Shown here one piece after another: positions 34,449 through 43,367 of a stretch of 64,000 nt of DNA (positions are counted from its first letter, which is position 1; every line of letters begins with the position of its first letter). The notes below the pieces were generated by a model. It was given only the letters and a program-made list of their open reading frames with translations. It was not told where the DNA came from and did not search any database. Position numbers and translations under genes: made by a program. The stretch lies in assembly GCA_044507775.1 (NCBI GenBank), contig JBIQIY010000002.1, positions 1 to 64,000 of the forward strand, in the 5' to 3' direction. This DNA comes from Chryseosolibacter sp044507775 (GTDB lineage: Bacteria; Bacteroidota; Bacteroidia; Cytophagales; Cyclobacteriaceae).

Positions 34449-35738
34449 TTACAAATAATCAACAATTGTTTCCAGGCCTATCCCCCTCGATGCTTTGACC
34501 AGTATGGTTGCATTTGCCAGCGGAAACTGCTTCAGCTCGGTCACTAGATCGTCCTTGCGTTCAAAGTATTTCGCATAGGGAATTTCGTGTAAAGCGGTCT
34601 TGAACAAGGTGCCGCAGAGGTAAATGTTCCTGATTTGTTTCTCCTTGATCAGCTTTCCGATCGCCTGATGTTCCTGGTGAGCTTCTCCCTCCAGTTCGAA
34701 CATATCGCCAAGGATGAGAACTTTGTTATCCATGCGCATGGCCGCAAGGTTTTCGATGGCGGCTTGCATGGAACTCGGATTGGCATTATACGCGTCAAGA
34801 ATAATTGTATTCGATCCTTTCTTTACGATCTGCGAACGCATGTTTCCGGGCGCGTATTCGGCCACCGCGCGGTTGGCAATCGAGGGTTCAACGCCGAAAT
34901 ATTTTCCGATGCAAAGCGCGCATGCAATGTTTTCAAAGTTATAGCCGCCGATAAGCTGCGTGACAATCTCATCTCCGTTGTCTGCCCTGATTTTTACAAA
35001 CGGGTCTGCACTCAGGAGCGCTGCTTGATAATAGTCTCCTCCAGCCGGATACGAGACTTTGTTCGTAAACGGTGCGGACAGCTCAGTCAGCAATGGGTTC
35101 AATGAATTCACAAACACGGTCCCGCTGTGCGAGAGCAGGTGTTGGTATAGCTCAGATTTCGCTTTCACAATATTATCAAAACCTCCGAACGTTCCGATGT
35201 GGGCTTTACCTATGTTGGTGATAAACCCGTGAGTAGGATCCGCGATGTCGCATAGCATTGCGATCTCGCCTGGATGGTTTGCTCCCATTTCCACAACTGC
35301 GATTTCAACGGAAGCATCGATGGACAACAAAGTCAGGGGGACCCCAATGTGGTTGTTCAGATTTCCCCGGGTTGCGAGGGTCTTGTACTTCGTAGCGAGG
35401 ACAGCGTGAGTAAGTTCCTTGGTGGTAGTCTTTCCGTTGGATCCGGTAAGAGCGATAAGGGGAATCTTCAATTGCTGACGATGGTAACGCGCCAGTTGCT
35501 GTAATGTCGTCAGCACATCGTCAACGAGGATAAACCGATCATCCTTCCTGAATTCGGGTTCATCGATGACTGCGAAACTTGCTCCTTTCTCCAGCGCTTC
35601 TGCGGCAAATTGATTGGCATTAAATTTATCACCCTTCAGGGCGAAGAATACAGAACCAGGGGTGATCTTGCGGGTGTCCGTAGAGACGAGCCCGCTTGCG
35701 GAATACCGTGCGTATAAATTTTCGATTCCACTACTCAT
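34449..35738 (-). CDS. murF: UDP-N-acetylmuramoyl-tripeptide--D-alanyl-D-alanine ligase
   Basis: MurF adds D-Ala-D-Ala to the UDP-MurNAc-tripeptide, the last cytoplasmic step of peptidoglycan precursor synthesis. The 429 residues show the N-terminal Mur ligase part (VSTDTRKITPGSVFFALKG), the P-loop TGSNGKTTTKE, the central motif EMGANHPGEI and ITNIGKAHIG, and the C-terminal ILDAYNANPSS with LGDMFELG-like LILGDMFELEG. The ATG at 35738 fits the family; the frame continues 11 codons upstream. Confidence 0.95.
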   Translation of the reverse strand: MSSGIENLYARYSASGLVSTDTRKITPGSVFFALKGDKFNANQFAAEALEKGASFAVIDEPEFRKDDRFILVDDVLTTLQQLARYHRQQLKIPLIALTGSNGKTTTKELTHAVLATKYKTLATRGNLNNHIGVPLTLLSIDASVEIAVVEMGANHPGEIAMLCDIADPTHGFITNIGKAHIGTFGGFDNIVKAKSELYQHLLSHSGTVFVNSLNPLLTELSAPFTNKVSYPAGGDYYQAALLSADPFVKIRADNGDEIVTQLIGGYNFENIACALCIGKYFGVEPSIANRAVAEYAPGNMRSQIVKKGSNTIILDAYNANPSSMQAAIENLAAMRMDNKVLILGDMFELEGEAHQEHQAIGKLIKEKQIRNIYLCGTLFKTALHEIPYAKYFERKDDLVTELKQFPLANATILVKASRGIGLETIVDYL

Positions 35739-35848
35739 TGCCTTGATAAAACTTCGTAATTTGATGCGCAAACCATTCGCTGCAACCTTTTCCGCGGCAA
35801 GATAACAGGTGGCTATGGGTATGCGTTAGGTAAAGAAGAAATATTTTC

Positions 35849-38056
35849 ATGATCCGCCTGCTCTGTTTCTTTCTGATCTTGATGCCCCTGGCTTCCCGGG
35901 CGCAATTCAATTATACACTCGATCAGAGTATTCCCGTTCAGAATCTGAAGGGAGAAAATCTTTTGCTCGCCTGGGCCGGTGGATTAAACGCTGCGCAATT
36001 CAATACGATGGATCTGAATGGTGACGGCGTTGAAGATCTGGTTCTCTACGACAGGATGGCAAACAAGGTGATCACATTTCTTGCCGCCGACAACTACTAC
36101 GTCGCCGCCCCGGAATACGAAAGTCTCTTCCCCGACGGGATCTACAACTGGCTGCTCCTGCGCGATTACAACTGTGACGGCAAGAAGGATGTCTTCACCG
36201 GTGATGTTCTGGGAATGAAAGTCTATCGGAACGTTACCACTTCATCGGGACACCTGGAATGGGAACAGCACCTTTTCGATACCGGCTTCCCGGATTCGAA
36301 AAGCACCGTGCTGCTCACCCGGAATCCCTCAACCAACATCAAGGTTAACCTGCAGCTTCAGTATGACGATCTCCCCGCTATCGGCGACGTTGATGGTGAC
36401 GGCGACCTTGATATCATGAACATACGCTACGCCGGTCATACCGTTGAGTTGCATCAGAATCTTAGCCAGGAGAATAATGCGCCATGCGATTCCATGGACT
36501 TTGTTCGCGTGACCCGGTCATGGGGCGATTTTCAGGAGTGCACCTGTGGAACGTTTGCCTTTAACGGTACGGAATGTCCTCCGAATAGCGGTGGACGAAC
36601 AAAGCACGCTGGCGGGAAGAGCCTTTTGATGCTCGATGTCAACCATGATCAGCAACTCGACCTGATCTTTTCTGAAGCCGAATGCACGCAGCTGTTCGCC
36701 CTCCAGAACAAAGGGACAGCCACCGCGCCAATCATTGACAATGGTGTGGCATTTCCACAAACCCAGCCTGTGAACTTTGTTTTGTTTCCCGCCGCATTCT
36801 ACGAAGATGTGGATTTCGACGGGAAGAAGGACCTGATCGCGACACCGAATATATTCTCAAAGGAGTTTCTGAACAGCAATCTCGCGCAGTCGACGTGGTT
36901 CTATAAGAACACGGGCTCAAACGCAAGCCCGACATTTTCGTATGTCCAGTCCAACTTCCTGCAGGAGAACATGATCGATGTTGGCGATAACGCCGTCCCT
37001 GCCTTTTCCGACTACGATGGTGACGGAGATTTCGACATGCTCGTCAGCGCTCATTCCTCCGATACCTACACATCGCGCATTCACCTGTTCGAGAACACAG
37101 GCTCGCCAACGACTCCATCTTTCAGGTTGGTCTCGAACGACTATCTGGAGTTCAGCAATTCGCGATTTTATAATTTAAAAATCCAGCTTGTTGACCTTGA
37201 TGGCGACAACACGCAAGATCTCGTTTTCACGGCCACCAGTTTTGACAACAACCTGACGAACCTCTATTACATTGCAAACAAGAGCCAATCGTCACTCGAT
37301 TTCAGTGGTTCAACTATTCGCATCATCAGTTTTCCCATGACCAGCAGCGAAAACCTCTCGGTAATCGACATTAACTCAGATGGTCTTCCTGATGTGCTCG
37401 CTGGCCGCAGTGAAGGAAATCTCGAGTACTGGAAGAACACGGGTATTGCCGGTTCACCTGTTTTTCAAATGGCCGAAGAAAACTATTTGGGATTCGCCTC
37501 TTCACCGCTGAGGCAGAACCCTACCGTCGCCATAGCGGACCTTGATGCCGACGGCACCGTCGATCTTCTTATCGGGGATCAGGCGGGATATCCCGGGGTC
37601 ATCCGCGATTTTAGAAACTCAGAAGGTGAAGCCGCCCTGGAAACGGATCTGGTTTTCAATTCCGTTATGGAAGAATACCGCAGCAAAAACCTCGGTGGAA
37701 AACTATGGCCTGTAGTTGTCAATCTTTTCAACACGCGAACGCCGGCGATAGTAGTCGGTAACGGGCTCGGTGGCATTCACATTCTCAGGAGCGAGCATGA
37801 CAACCCGCTTCCCGAGAAGCCGACGCTAAGCATTTTTCCAAATCCTGTCCTCAAATCCGAGGTTCTCAATGTCCAGGCTGACCGGCATGGAACTCTGGAA
37901 ATCATATCCGTTCTTGGCCAGCAACTCAGTAAACCGATTATCCTGAAAGGAAATGAAGTCTACCGCTATACGTTGCCCCCGCTCGCGGCTGGTCTGTATC
38001 TCGTGAAGTTTACTGCCTTTAAGAAATCAACCGTACAGCGATTAGTCATTCAATAA
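35849..38056 (+). CDS. FG-GAP/VCBS repeat protein with type IX secretion C-terminal domain
   Basis: A 735-residue exported protein. A signal peptide (1-18, ASRAQ) is followed by several FG-GAP/VCBS calcium-binding-like units with the pattern D-x-NGDG-x-D-L (MDLNGDGVEDLVL, GDVDGDGDLDIM, FSDYDGDGDFDML, LDADGTVDLLIG), which fold as a beta-propeller. The last 75 residues are a type A sorting domain (LSIFPNPV, LEIISVLGQQL, LAAGLYLVKF) that directs export by T9SS and attachment to the cell surface. Ligand unknown. It stands alone. Confidence 0.93.
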   Translation: MIRLLCFFLILMPLASRAQFNYTLDQSIPVQNLKGENLLLAWAGGLNAAQFNTMDLNGDGVEDLVLYDRMANKVITFLAADNYYVAAPEYESLFPDGIYNWLLLRDYNCDGKKDVFTGDVLGMKVYRNVTTSSGHLEWEQHLFDTGFPDSKSTVLLTRNPSTNIKVNLQLQYDDLPAIGDVDGDGDLDIMNIRYAGHTVELHQNLSQENNAPCDSMDFVRVTRSWGDFQECTCGTFAFNGTECPPNSGGRTKHAGGKSLLMLDVNHDQQLDLIFSEAECTQLFALQNKGTATAPIIDNGVAFPQTQPVNFVLFPAAFYEDVDFDGKKDLIATPNIFSKEFLNSNLAQSTWFYKNTGSNASPTFSYVQSNFLQENMIDVGDNAVPAFSDYDGDGDFDMLVSAHSSDTYTSRIHLFENTGSPTTPSFRLVSNDYLEFSNSRFYNLKIQLVDLDGDNTQDLVFTATSFDNNLTNLYYIANKSQSSLDFSGSTIRIISFPMTSSENLSVIDINSDGLPDVLAGRSEGNLEYWKNTGIAGSPVFQMAEENYLGFASSPLRQNPTVAIADLDADGTVDLLIGDQAGYPGVIRDFRNSEGEAALETDLVFNSVMEEYRSKNLGGKLWPVVVNLFNTRTPAIVVGNGLGGIHILRSEHDNPLPEKPTLSIFPNPVLKSEVLNVQADRHGTLEIISVLGQQLSKPIILKGNEVYRYTLPPLAAGLYLVKFTAFKKSTVQRLVIQ

Positions 38057-38110
38057 GATCGTTACCTGATTCCCTTCGCTGGGAAACATCGCCTTATCAG
38101 ATAACGGGCG

Positions 38111-38824
38111 ATGGAATTTCAAAATTCTCGCCGTATTCTTGCAGCGTTCAAAAAAATCAGATTATTCGTGGCTTCTCCCGTTGCTTTAATATTTGACATG
38201 GACGGCGTGATCGTCGACAGCAATCCCGCGCATAAAGTCGCGCTTAAGCAGTTCGTTAAGAAGTATGGGAAAGACCTTTCCGAAGACGAACTACGGGAAA
38301 AGATCTACGGTCGACGGAATCAGGATTGGCTGGTGGCAGTCTTCGGGCAACTGGATGAGACGAAATTAAAGGAGTATGCCGACGAAAAGGAGGAGCTTTT
38401 CAGAAAGGTGTACGACCGCGACATCAAACCGCTTGACGGCCTCGCTGAATTTTTGGCGGCCGCAGAGAAGGCGGGGATCCCACGTGCGATTGCAACTTCC
38501 GCTCCACGCGCCAACGTAGATTTCACCCTGGCCAAAACCGGGCTGGGCGGCTACTTCGACACCATCCTTGATGATCAGTTTGTGACTCACGGCAAACCGC
38601 ACCCTGAAATATATCAGAAAACCGCCAAAGCTTTGAACTTTGACCCCGCGCAATGCATTGTTTTTGAGGACTCACTTGCCGGCGTTAAGTCCGGAAAAAG
38701 CGCCGGCTGCAAGGTTGTTGGCGTGACGACCACCCACACAGACGACGAACTGGATGGTGCGGATACGTTTATTCGCGATTTTACCGGCCTGGATCCCGCG
38801 GATTTGATCGCCAGCCTTTATTGA
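38111..38824 (+). CDS. HAD family hydrolase (beta-phosphoglucomutase-like)
   Basis: A 237-residue soluble HAD phosphatase. Motif I is FDMDGVIVDSN (nucleophile Asp), motif II ATSAPR, motif III around GKPHPEIY and motif IV VFEDSLAGVKSGKSAG. The cap domain is the C1 type (DELREKIYGRRNQDWLV). The family includes phosphatases and beta-phosphoglucomutases; the substrate is not clear. The N-terminal 20 residues before ALIFDMDG are not conserved; a start at the GTG in front of ASPVAL is possible. Confidence 0.88.
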   Translation: MEFQNSRRILAAFKKIRLFVASPVALIFDMDGVIVDSNPAHKVALKQFVKKYGKDLSEDELREKIYGRRNQDWLVAVFGQLDETKLKEYADEKEELFRKVYDRDIKPLDGLAEFLAAAEKAGIPRAIATSAPRANVDFTLAKTGLGGYFDTILDDQFVTHGKPHPEIYQKTAKALNFDPAQCIVFEDSLAGVKSGKSAGCKVVGVTTTHTDDELDGADTFIRDFTGLDPADLIASLY

Positions 38825-38879
38825 GTCAGGGTCCGACCTGCCCGGGAATACGTCTCCACAGGAAAATTCATTTCCGTTT

Positions 38880-38909
38880 TTGGATTATTGTCCATTTTGC
38901 CGATATTTG
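38880..38909 (+). promoter_or_regulatory. Promoter of the rpmB-rpmG operon
   Basis: TTG (38880-38882), 19 bp, GATATTTG (38902-38909), one mismatch from TAnnTTTG, 42 bp before the L28 start. Confidence 0.5.
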
Positions 38910-38951
38910 CAGTCCCTTTTCAGAAAGGAATCTTAACCAAAGAGCTGAATT

Positions 38952-39191
38952 ATGGCACGAGTTTGTCAAATAACCGGAAAAAGACCCCAGGTCGGAAATA
39001 ATGTTTCTCACGCGAATAATAAGAGCAAGCGTAGATTTTACCCGAACCTGCAAAAAAAGCGTTTCTTCATTCCTGAGGAGGACAAGTGGATTACGCTGAA
39101 ATTGTCTACCAAAGCGATCAAAAGCATTAACAAACACGGGATCTCTGCTGTTCTGAAGGAAGCAAGGGCAAACGGACATCTGGTACTGTAA
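38952..39191 (+). CDS. rpmB: 50S ribosomal protein L28
   Basis: A 79-residue ribosomal protein, starting MARVCQITGKRPQVGNNVSH and continuing NNKSKRRFYPNLQKKRF, the L28 signature. It has one cysteine only (zinc-free form). It leads the conserved Bacteroidota order rpmB-rpmG-DUF4295-ftsY. Confidence 0.97.
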   Translation: MARVCQITGKRPQVGNNVSHANNKSKRRFYPNLQKKRFFIPEEDKWITLKLSTKAIKSINKHGISAVLKEARANGHLVL

Positions 39192-39208
39192 TAAAAAATT
39201 GAACAATC

Positions 39209-39391
39209 ATGGCAAAAAAAGGCAATCGCGTTCAGGTAATTTTGGAATGCACTGAGCATAAAGCTACGGCGCAGCCGGGCATGAGCCGCTACATTACCAC
39301 GAAAAACCGCAAAAACACTACAGAGAGGTTGGAACTGAAGAAGTACAATCCTATCTTGAAAAAGTATACCGTACATAAAGAAATCAAGTAA
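39209..39391 (+). CDS. rpmG: 50S ribosomal protein L33
   Basis: A 60-residue L33 with the pattern VQVILECTEHK, SRYITTKNRKNTTERLELKKYNP. It has a single cysteine, so it is the zinc-independent form usual in the phylum. It follows L28 by 17 bp. Confidence 0.97.
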   Translation: MAKKGNRVQVILECTEHKATAQPGMSRYITTKNRKNTTERLELKKYNPILKKYTVHKEIK

Positions 39392-39393
39392 CC

Positions 39394-39549
39394 ATGGCAA
39401 AGAAAGTTGTTGCGTCCCTGAAAAAAGTTGATGGTAAGAGCTTTGCAAAAGTCATCAAAGCTGTAAAGTCTGAAAAGACCGGCGCTTATACCTTCCGGGA
39501 GGAAATTGTTCCTGCGGAGTTGGTAAAGGAAACGCTCGCCAAGAAATAA
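39394..39549 (+). CDS. DUF4295 small protein
   Basis: A 51-residue basic protein beginning MAKKVVASLKKVDGKSFAKV and ending PAELVKETLAKK. It is the DUF4295 family, found in Bacteroidota between rpmG and ftsY and thought to be linked to the ribosome by its position. It starts 2 bp after the L33 stop. It is short and can be missed by gene finders. Confidence 0.93.
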   Translation: MAKKVVASLKKVDGKSFAKVIKAVKSEKTGAYTFREEIVPAELVKETLAKK

Positions 39550-39570
39550 TCTGAAAGCACAGAACACTTG

Positions 39571-39597
39571 AAAAGTCCTCCACTGAGGACTTTTTGT
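39571..39597 (+). terminator. Terminator after the L28-L33-DUF4295 operon
   Basis: A perfect 10-bp stem AAAAGTCCTC/GAGGACTTTT, loop CACT, followed by T. It lies 21 bp after the DUF4295 stop and separates it from ftsY. Confidence 0.8.
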
Positions 39598-39682
39598 GTT
39601 TTTAGTCGCTTCGTTGGCTTGAAGTTTTTCCGTTGCTTGCAGCGGTTGGCCTCCAGGCCGGTTCATTCAATTAATCTGCCTT

Positions 39683-40627
39683 ATGTTCGGTTTATTTTCA
39701 AAAGAAAAGAAGGAGTCTCTCGACAAGGGCCTAGAGAAAACGAAGGAGAGTTTTTTCTCGAAGCTCGGCAAAGCGATCGTCGGAAAAAGTACGGTTGATG
39801 ACGATGTTCTGGATAGCCTCGAGGAGATCCTCGTTTCTTCCGACGTTGGAGTGGAGACGACCTTGAAGATAATCGAGCGGATTCAGCAACGCGTCGCGCG
39901 GGATAAATACACGAACACCGCCGAACTCAACAAGATCCTGAAAGAGGAAGTTATTGCGCTTCTCACGCAGCACAATTCGTCCGCCACTGCGGATTTCGAT
40001 ATCCCTCCGGGGAAAAGACCTTATGTAATCATGGTGGTCGGCGTCAATGGGGTGGGTAAGACCACAACCATCGGTAAGTTATCCGCACAGATGAAGAACC
40101 GCGGCAAGAATGTGATTCTCGGGGCGGCTGATACATTCCGCGCCGCCGCGGTTGATCAGCTCAAACTGTGGGGCCAGCGTGTAGGCGTTCCGGTAGTGGC
40201 AAGGGGTATGAACACCGACCCGTCTGCGGTGGCGTATGACGCGGTCCAGGCCGGGGTCAATCAGAATGCGGATGTAGTAATCATCGACACGGCGGGAAGG
40301 CTACATACGAAAGTAAACCTGATGAACGAGCTGTCCAAGATCAAACGCGTGATGCAGAAAGTCATTCCCGACGCTCCGCATGAGGTGTTGTTGGTGCTCG
40401 ACGGCAGCACGGGACAAAACGCGACCATCCAAGCCCGCGAGTTCACAAAGGCTACGGACGTCACAGCCCTGTGTATCACAAAACTGGATGGAACAGCGAA
40501 AGGTGGCGTGGTTATTGGCATTTCGGACGAATTCCGCATCCCGGTCAAGTATATCGGCGTAGGTGAAAAAGTAGAAGACCTCCAGGTGTTCGACCAGGTG
40601 GAATTTGTAGACTCACTCTTCAAGTAA
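39683..40627 (+). CDS. ftsY: Signal recognition particle receptor FtsY
   Basis: A 314-residue SRP GTPase that docks ribosome-nascent chains at the inner membrane. A short N-terminal amphipathic stretch (MFGLFSKEKKESL) replaces the long acidic A domain of enterobacteria. The N domain and G domain follow: GVNGVGKTTTIGKL (G1, about 120-133), DTFRAAAVDQL, DTAGRLHT (G3), TKLDGTAKGG (G4) and the closing GVGEKVEDLQVF. Length is typical for the phylum. Confidence 0.96.
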   Translation: MFGLFSKEKKESLDKGLEKTKESFFSKLGKAIVGKSTVDDDVLDSLEEILVSSDVGVETTLKIIERIQQRVARDKYTNTAELNKILKEEVIALLTQHNSSATADFDIPPGKRPYVIMVVGVNGVGKTTTIGKLSAQMKNRGKNVILGAADTFRAAAVDQLKLWGQRVGVPVVARGMNTDPSAVAYDAVQAGVNQNADVVIIDTAGRLHTKVNLMNELSKIKRVMQKVIPDAPHEVLLVLDGSTGQNATIQAREFTKATDVTALCITKLDGTAKGGVVIGISDEFRIPVKYIGVGEKVEDLQVFDQVEFVDSLFK

Positions 40628-40655
40628 AGATCGCATCGAACGTAGATCGTCTGGC

Positions 40656-41357
40656 CTATTTTTTCTTTTTGTCCTGCGGAACCGGCGGTGCCTTGCGCAA
40701 CGGCAGGCGTATCATGACATAGTAGTTGAATCCCCAGGTAGTCTCTTTGTTCGTTCTTCCAAAACCGGGCACGTCATAAGCCAGCATCTCCCTTGTCTCT
40801 TTCGTGGAAAGCGCGAATTTCAACCTGCCGGTATAACCTAACCAGAACATCTTCCAGATCTTCACTTTCAGCCCGGTGGTTAACTCGATCCACGAGGCAC
40901 TTATGTCGGGGTGGTAAAACGTATCAGATAGCTCGCCCCATATCGGGTCGACGCGATAGACACTCATCGATTCACTGAAGGATGAATGGCCGTAGCGGGC
41001 GCCGAGAAAAAACACATTTCGGTCAGGGTCCTTCGTGAGAAAATTCACGTCTATACCTGCGCGCCAGTAATTACCATCGTTGGAGTAGGAAGCTGATTCC
41101 GAAGAAAGGTCCCGGGCGGAATGGCCGTACTCCAGTGCGAGAAAATAACGACCGAAATCGATGTCCCCAGCGAATTCCCAGCCGCGATAATCATCCTGAA
41201 ATCGTGACTTTGCCGCATTGATGACGTCGAATCCCACGCGCACTCCTGTCGGCAGAAACTTATTTCTGACCGTATCGACGGCGACCGTGTCCTGGGACTG
41301 CCCGAAAGCTCCCAAGGCGAGGAGCAGGAATAGTGTGGAATGAAGGAGACGCGTCAT
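40656..41357 (-). CDS. DUF6048 family outer-membrane protein
   Basis: A 233-residue exported protein (signal peptide 1-20, GAFGQSQ) with strands and aromatic residues suggesting a small outer-membrane beta-barrel (RVGFDVINAA, YFALEYGHSARDL, VFFLGARYGHSSFSESM). It matches the DUF6048 family, which in Bacteroidota is nearly always paired with DUF6452. Its ATG overlaps the DUF6452 stop by 4 bp. Function unknown. Confidence 0.85.
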   Translation of the reverse strand: MTRLLHSTLFLLLALGAFGQSQDTVAVDTVRNKFLPTGVRVGFDVINAAKSRFQDDYRGWEFAGDIDFGRYFLALEYGHSARDLSSESASYSNDGNYWRAGIDVNFLTKDPDRNVFFLGARYGHSSFSESMSVYRVDPIWGELSDTFYHPDISASWIELTTGLKVKIWKMFWLGYTGRLKFALSTKETREMLAYDVPGFGRTNKETTWGFNYYVMIRLPLRKAPPVPQDKKKK

Positions 41358-41800
41358 TGGAAAATCTCTATTTGCGTTACCCTCGCTTCCTCCGTGGGTG
41401 TATCCAGCACGAGGCGAACCGAATCAAACGAATGCTCAAGCACTCTCAGCTTCGACAATACAAACTTTTCGCCACAGTCCTCCGAGACAAATTGCACCTT
41501 CGACACATAACCCAAGCGAAGCAATCTGACCGAATCAGCAGTTTCAAAGTAGAAGGTCGTCTCATCTACAAAATAATTGAGCGAAAGAAAAACCCTGGTA
41601 AGCGTAGTATCGCCATAAAAAGGCTGAAAGGGCTCAATGGTGCCGTAGCCGAGAAATGCGACTGTATCAGGGCTGCTGTCGACGAGCTTCTTGAAAGAAA
41701 TGCCCACAATGTAATTGTTCAGCTGGTAGCAGTCCGGTTCGTCGAGGCAGGCGGTTGCCATCATCGCGATAATCAGAATACAAAAAACTTTCTTGGCCAT
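41354..41800 (-). CDS. DUF6452 family lipoprotein
   Basis: A 148-residue lipoprotein (lipobox MMATAC, C18) of the DUF6452 family, with LDEPDCYQLNNYIVGISFKK and a C-terminal part of strands (FYFETADSVRLLRLGYVSKVQF). The start at 41800 follows a promoter at 41816-41844; the frame extends further upstream without a promoter. It is co-transcribed with DUF6048; both sit divergently to rimO. Confidence 0.85.
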   Translation of the reverse strand: MAKKVFCILIIAMMATACLDEPDCYQLNNYIVGISFKKLVDSSPDTVAFLGYGTIEPFQPFYGDTTLTRVFLSLNYFVDETTFYFETADSVRLLRLGYVSKVQFVSEDCGEKFVLSKLRVLEHSFDSVRLVLDTPTEEARVTQIEIFQ

Positions 41801-41815
41801 CGATTTTTCCGTGCG

Positions 41816-41844
41816 TAAAGATATGGGATGCTGGAAAAGCCCAA
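41816..41844 (-). promoter_or_regulatory. Promoter of DUF6452-DUF6048
   Basis: The minus strand shows TTG (41842-41844), 18 bp, TATCTTTA (41816-41823), one mismatch from consensus, 15 bp before the start codon. Confidence 0.5.
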
Positions 41845-41867
41845 ATTCCACGCCAGTATAATTTTGC

Positions 41868-41875
41868 TATTTTTG
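41868..41875 (+). promoter_or_regulatory. -7 box of rimO
   Basis: TATTTTTG, perfect, with a second possible box (TAATTTTG) 9 bp before it. The -33 element is weak. The predicted leader is about 80 nt. Confidence 0.4.
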
Positions 41876-41962
41876 CGACGTTTTGGAGCCCTGATGCGCG
41901 GATCCCTCGCAAATACGTGAATTAATCCAAGCGGATGGGTGTTGAAAAATGAGTTTTAATCC

Positions 41963-43276
41963 ATGAAGACAAAAGGCCACAGGTCGACAAAGGTAAATGT
42001 CGTGACGCTCGGGTGCTCCAAAAACCAGGTAGACTCCGAGGTCTTGCTCGCCCAGCTGAAAGGTAACGGAATCGACGCGGTGCACGAATCCAGGAATGAC
42101 GACGCGAACATCGTCGTGATCAACACCTGCGGGTTTATTGACAACGCCAAACAGGAGTCCATAGACACCATTTTGCGGTATGTGGATGCCAAGGAAGAAG
42201 GGATGGTCGACAAGGTCTACGTGACAGGCTGCCTGTCGCAGCGTTACCGGGATGACCTCGAGAAGGAAATCCCCCAGGTTGACGCCTGGTTCGGGACCCG
42301 CGATCTCTCCCGGTTGCTCAAGGTCTTCAAGGCCGATTACAGACAGGAGTTGGTCGGAGAACGCATCTTGACCAATCCTTCCCATTATGCCTATCTCAAG
42401 ATCTCCGAGGGTTGTGACCGGCCGTGTTCGTTTTGTGCCATTCCGCTCATGCGCGGGGGTCACATTTCGCGACCGATGGAGGAACTCGTGAAGGAAGCGC
42501 AGAACCTGGCGCGCATGGGTACGAAAGAACTGCTGCTCATCGCACAAGACTCGACCTATTATGGCCTTGACCTTTACAAGAAGAGAAACCTTTCAGAGCT
42601 GTTAAAGCGCCTGTCAGATGTCGATGGCATTGAATGGATTCGTCTGCACTACGCATTCCCTGCGGGGTTTCCGATGGATGTCCTCGATGTCATGCGCGAA
42701 CGCCCGAACATTTGCAAATACCTCGACATACCCCTTCAGCACGGATCAACAAAGATGTTACAGCTGATGCGCCGCGGGATCACGCGGGAGAAAACCGAGC
42801 TTCTGCTGGAATCTATTCGTGAAAAAGTGCCTGGAATAGCCCTGCGCACGACAATGATCGCCGGGCATCCCGGAGAAACTGAAGAAGATTTCGGGCAGCT
42901 GATGGACTTCATCGAAAAATCACGGTTCGAACGACTGGGCGTATTCCAGTACTCCCACGAAGAAAGCACCCATGCCTATTCGATGGTGGATGACATTCCC
43001 GCAGAAACAAAACAGGAGCGCGCAGACGCGGTTATGGAACTGCAACAAGGAATTTCTCTTGAGCTCAATCAGCAACGCATCGCAAGCAGGATGAAGATCC
43101 TAATAGACCGGAAAGAGGGACCGGACTACTTTGGTCGTTCCGAGTATGATTCTCCCGAAGTAGATAATGAGGTGATCATCCAGGCACCGGGGAATTACCT
43201 GCGGATCGGTGATTTCGTCGACGTCGAAATCACCGCCGCAAGTGAGTTCGATCTGACCGCCCGGCCGCTCGTGTAG
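41963..43276 (+). CDS. rimO: Ribosomal protein S12 methylthiotransferase RimO
   Basis: A 437-residue radical-SAM enzyme that methylthiolates Asp88 of ribosomal protein S12. The N-terminal UPF0004 domain has cluster cysteines in TLGCSKN, INTCGF and VTGCLSQR. The radical-SAM motif is CDRPCSFC (about 148-155). A TRAM domain closes the chain (ILIDRKEGPDYFGRSEYDSPEVDNEV). The LGCSKNQVDSE start separates it from MiaB. Confidence 0.96.
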   Translation: MKTKGHRSTKVNVVTLGCSKNQVDSEVLLAQLKGNGIDAVHESRNDDANIVVINTCGFIDNAKQESIDTILRYVDAKEEGMVDKVYVTGCLSQRYRDDLEKEIPQVDAWFGTRDLSRLLKVFKADYRQELVGERILTNPSHYAYLKISEGCDRPCSFCAIPLMRGGHISRPMEELVKEAQNLARMGTKELLLIAQDSTYYGLDLYKKRNLSELLKRLSDVDGIEWIRLHYAFPAGFPMDVLDVMRERPNICKYLDIPLQHGSTKMLQLMRRGITREKTELLLESIREKVPGIALRTTMIAGHPGETEEDFGQLMDFIEKSRFERLGVFQYSHEESTHAYSMVDDIPAETKQERADAVMELQQGISLELNQQRIASRMKILIDRKEGPDYFGRSEYDSPEVDNEVIIQAPGNYLRIGDFVDVEITAASEFDLTARPLV

Positions 43277-43367
43277 TCGGCTGTTAAAATCTTTGAACCT
43301 TATGCATATATTGTCGTTATTCGGATTATGATCTTTTCCCGCTCAGTTATACCCTTTTGTCGTTGTT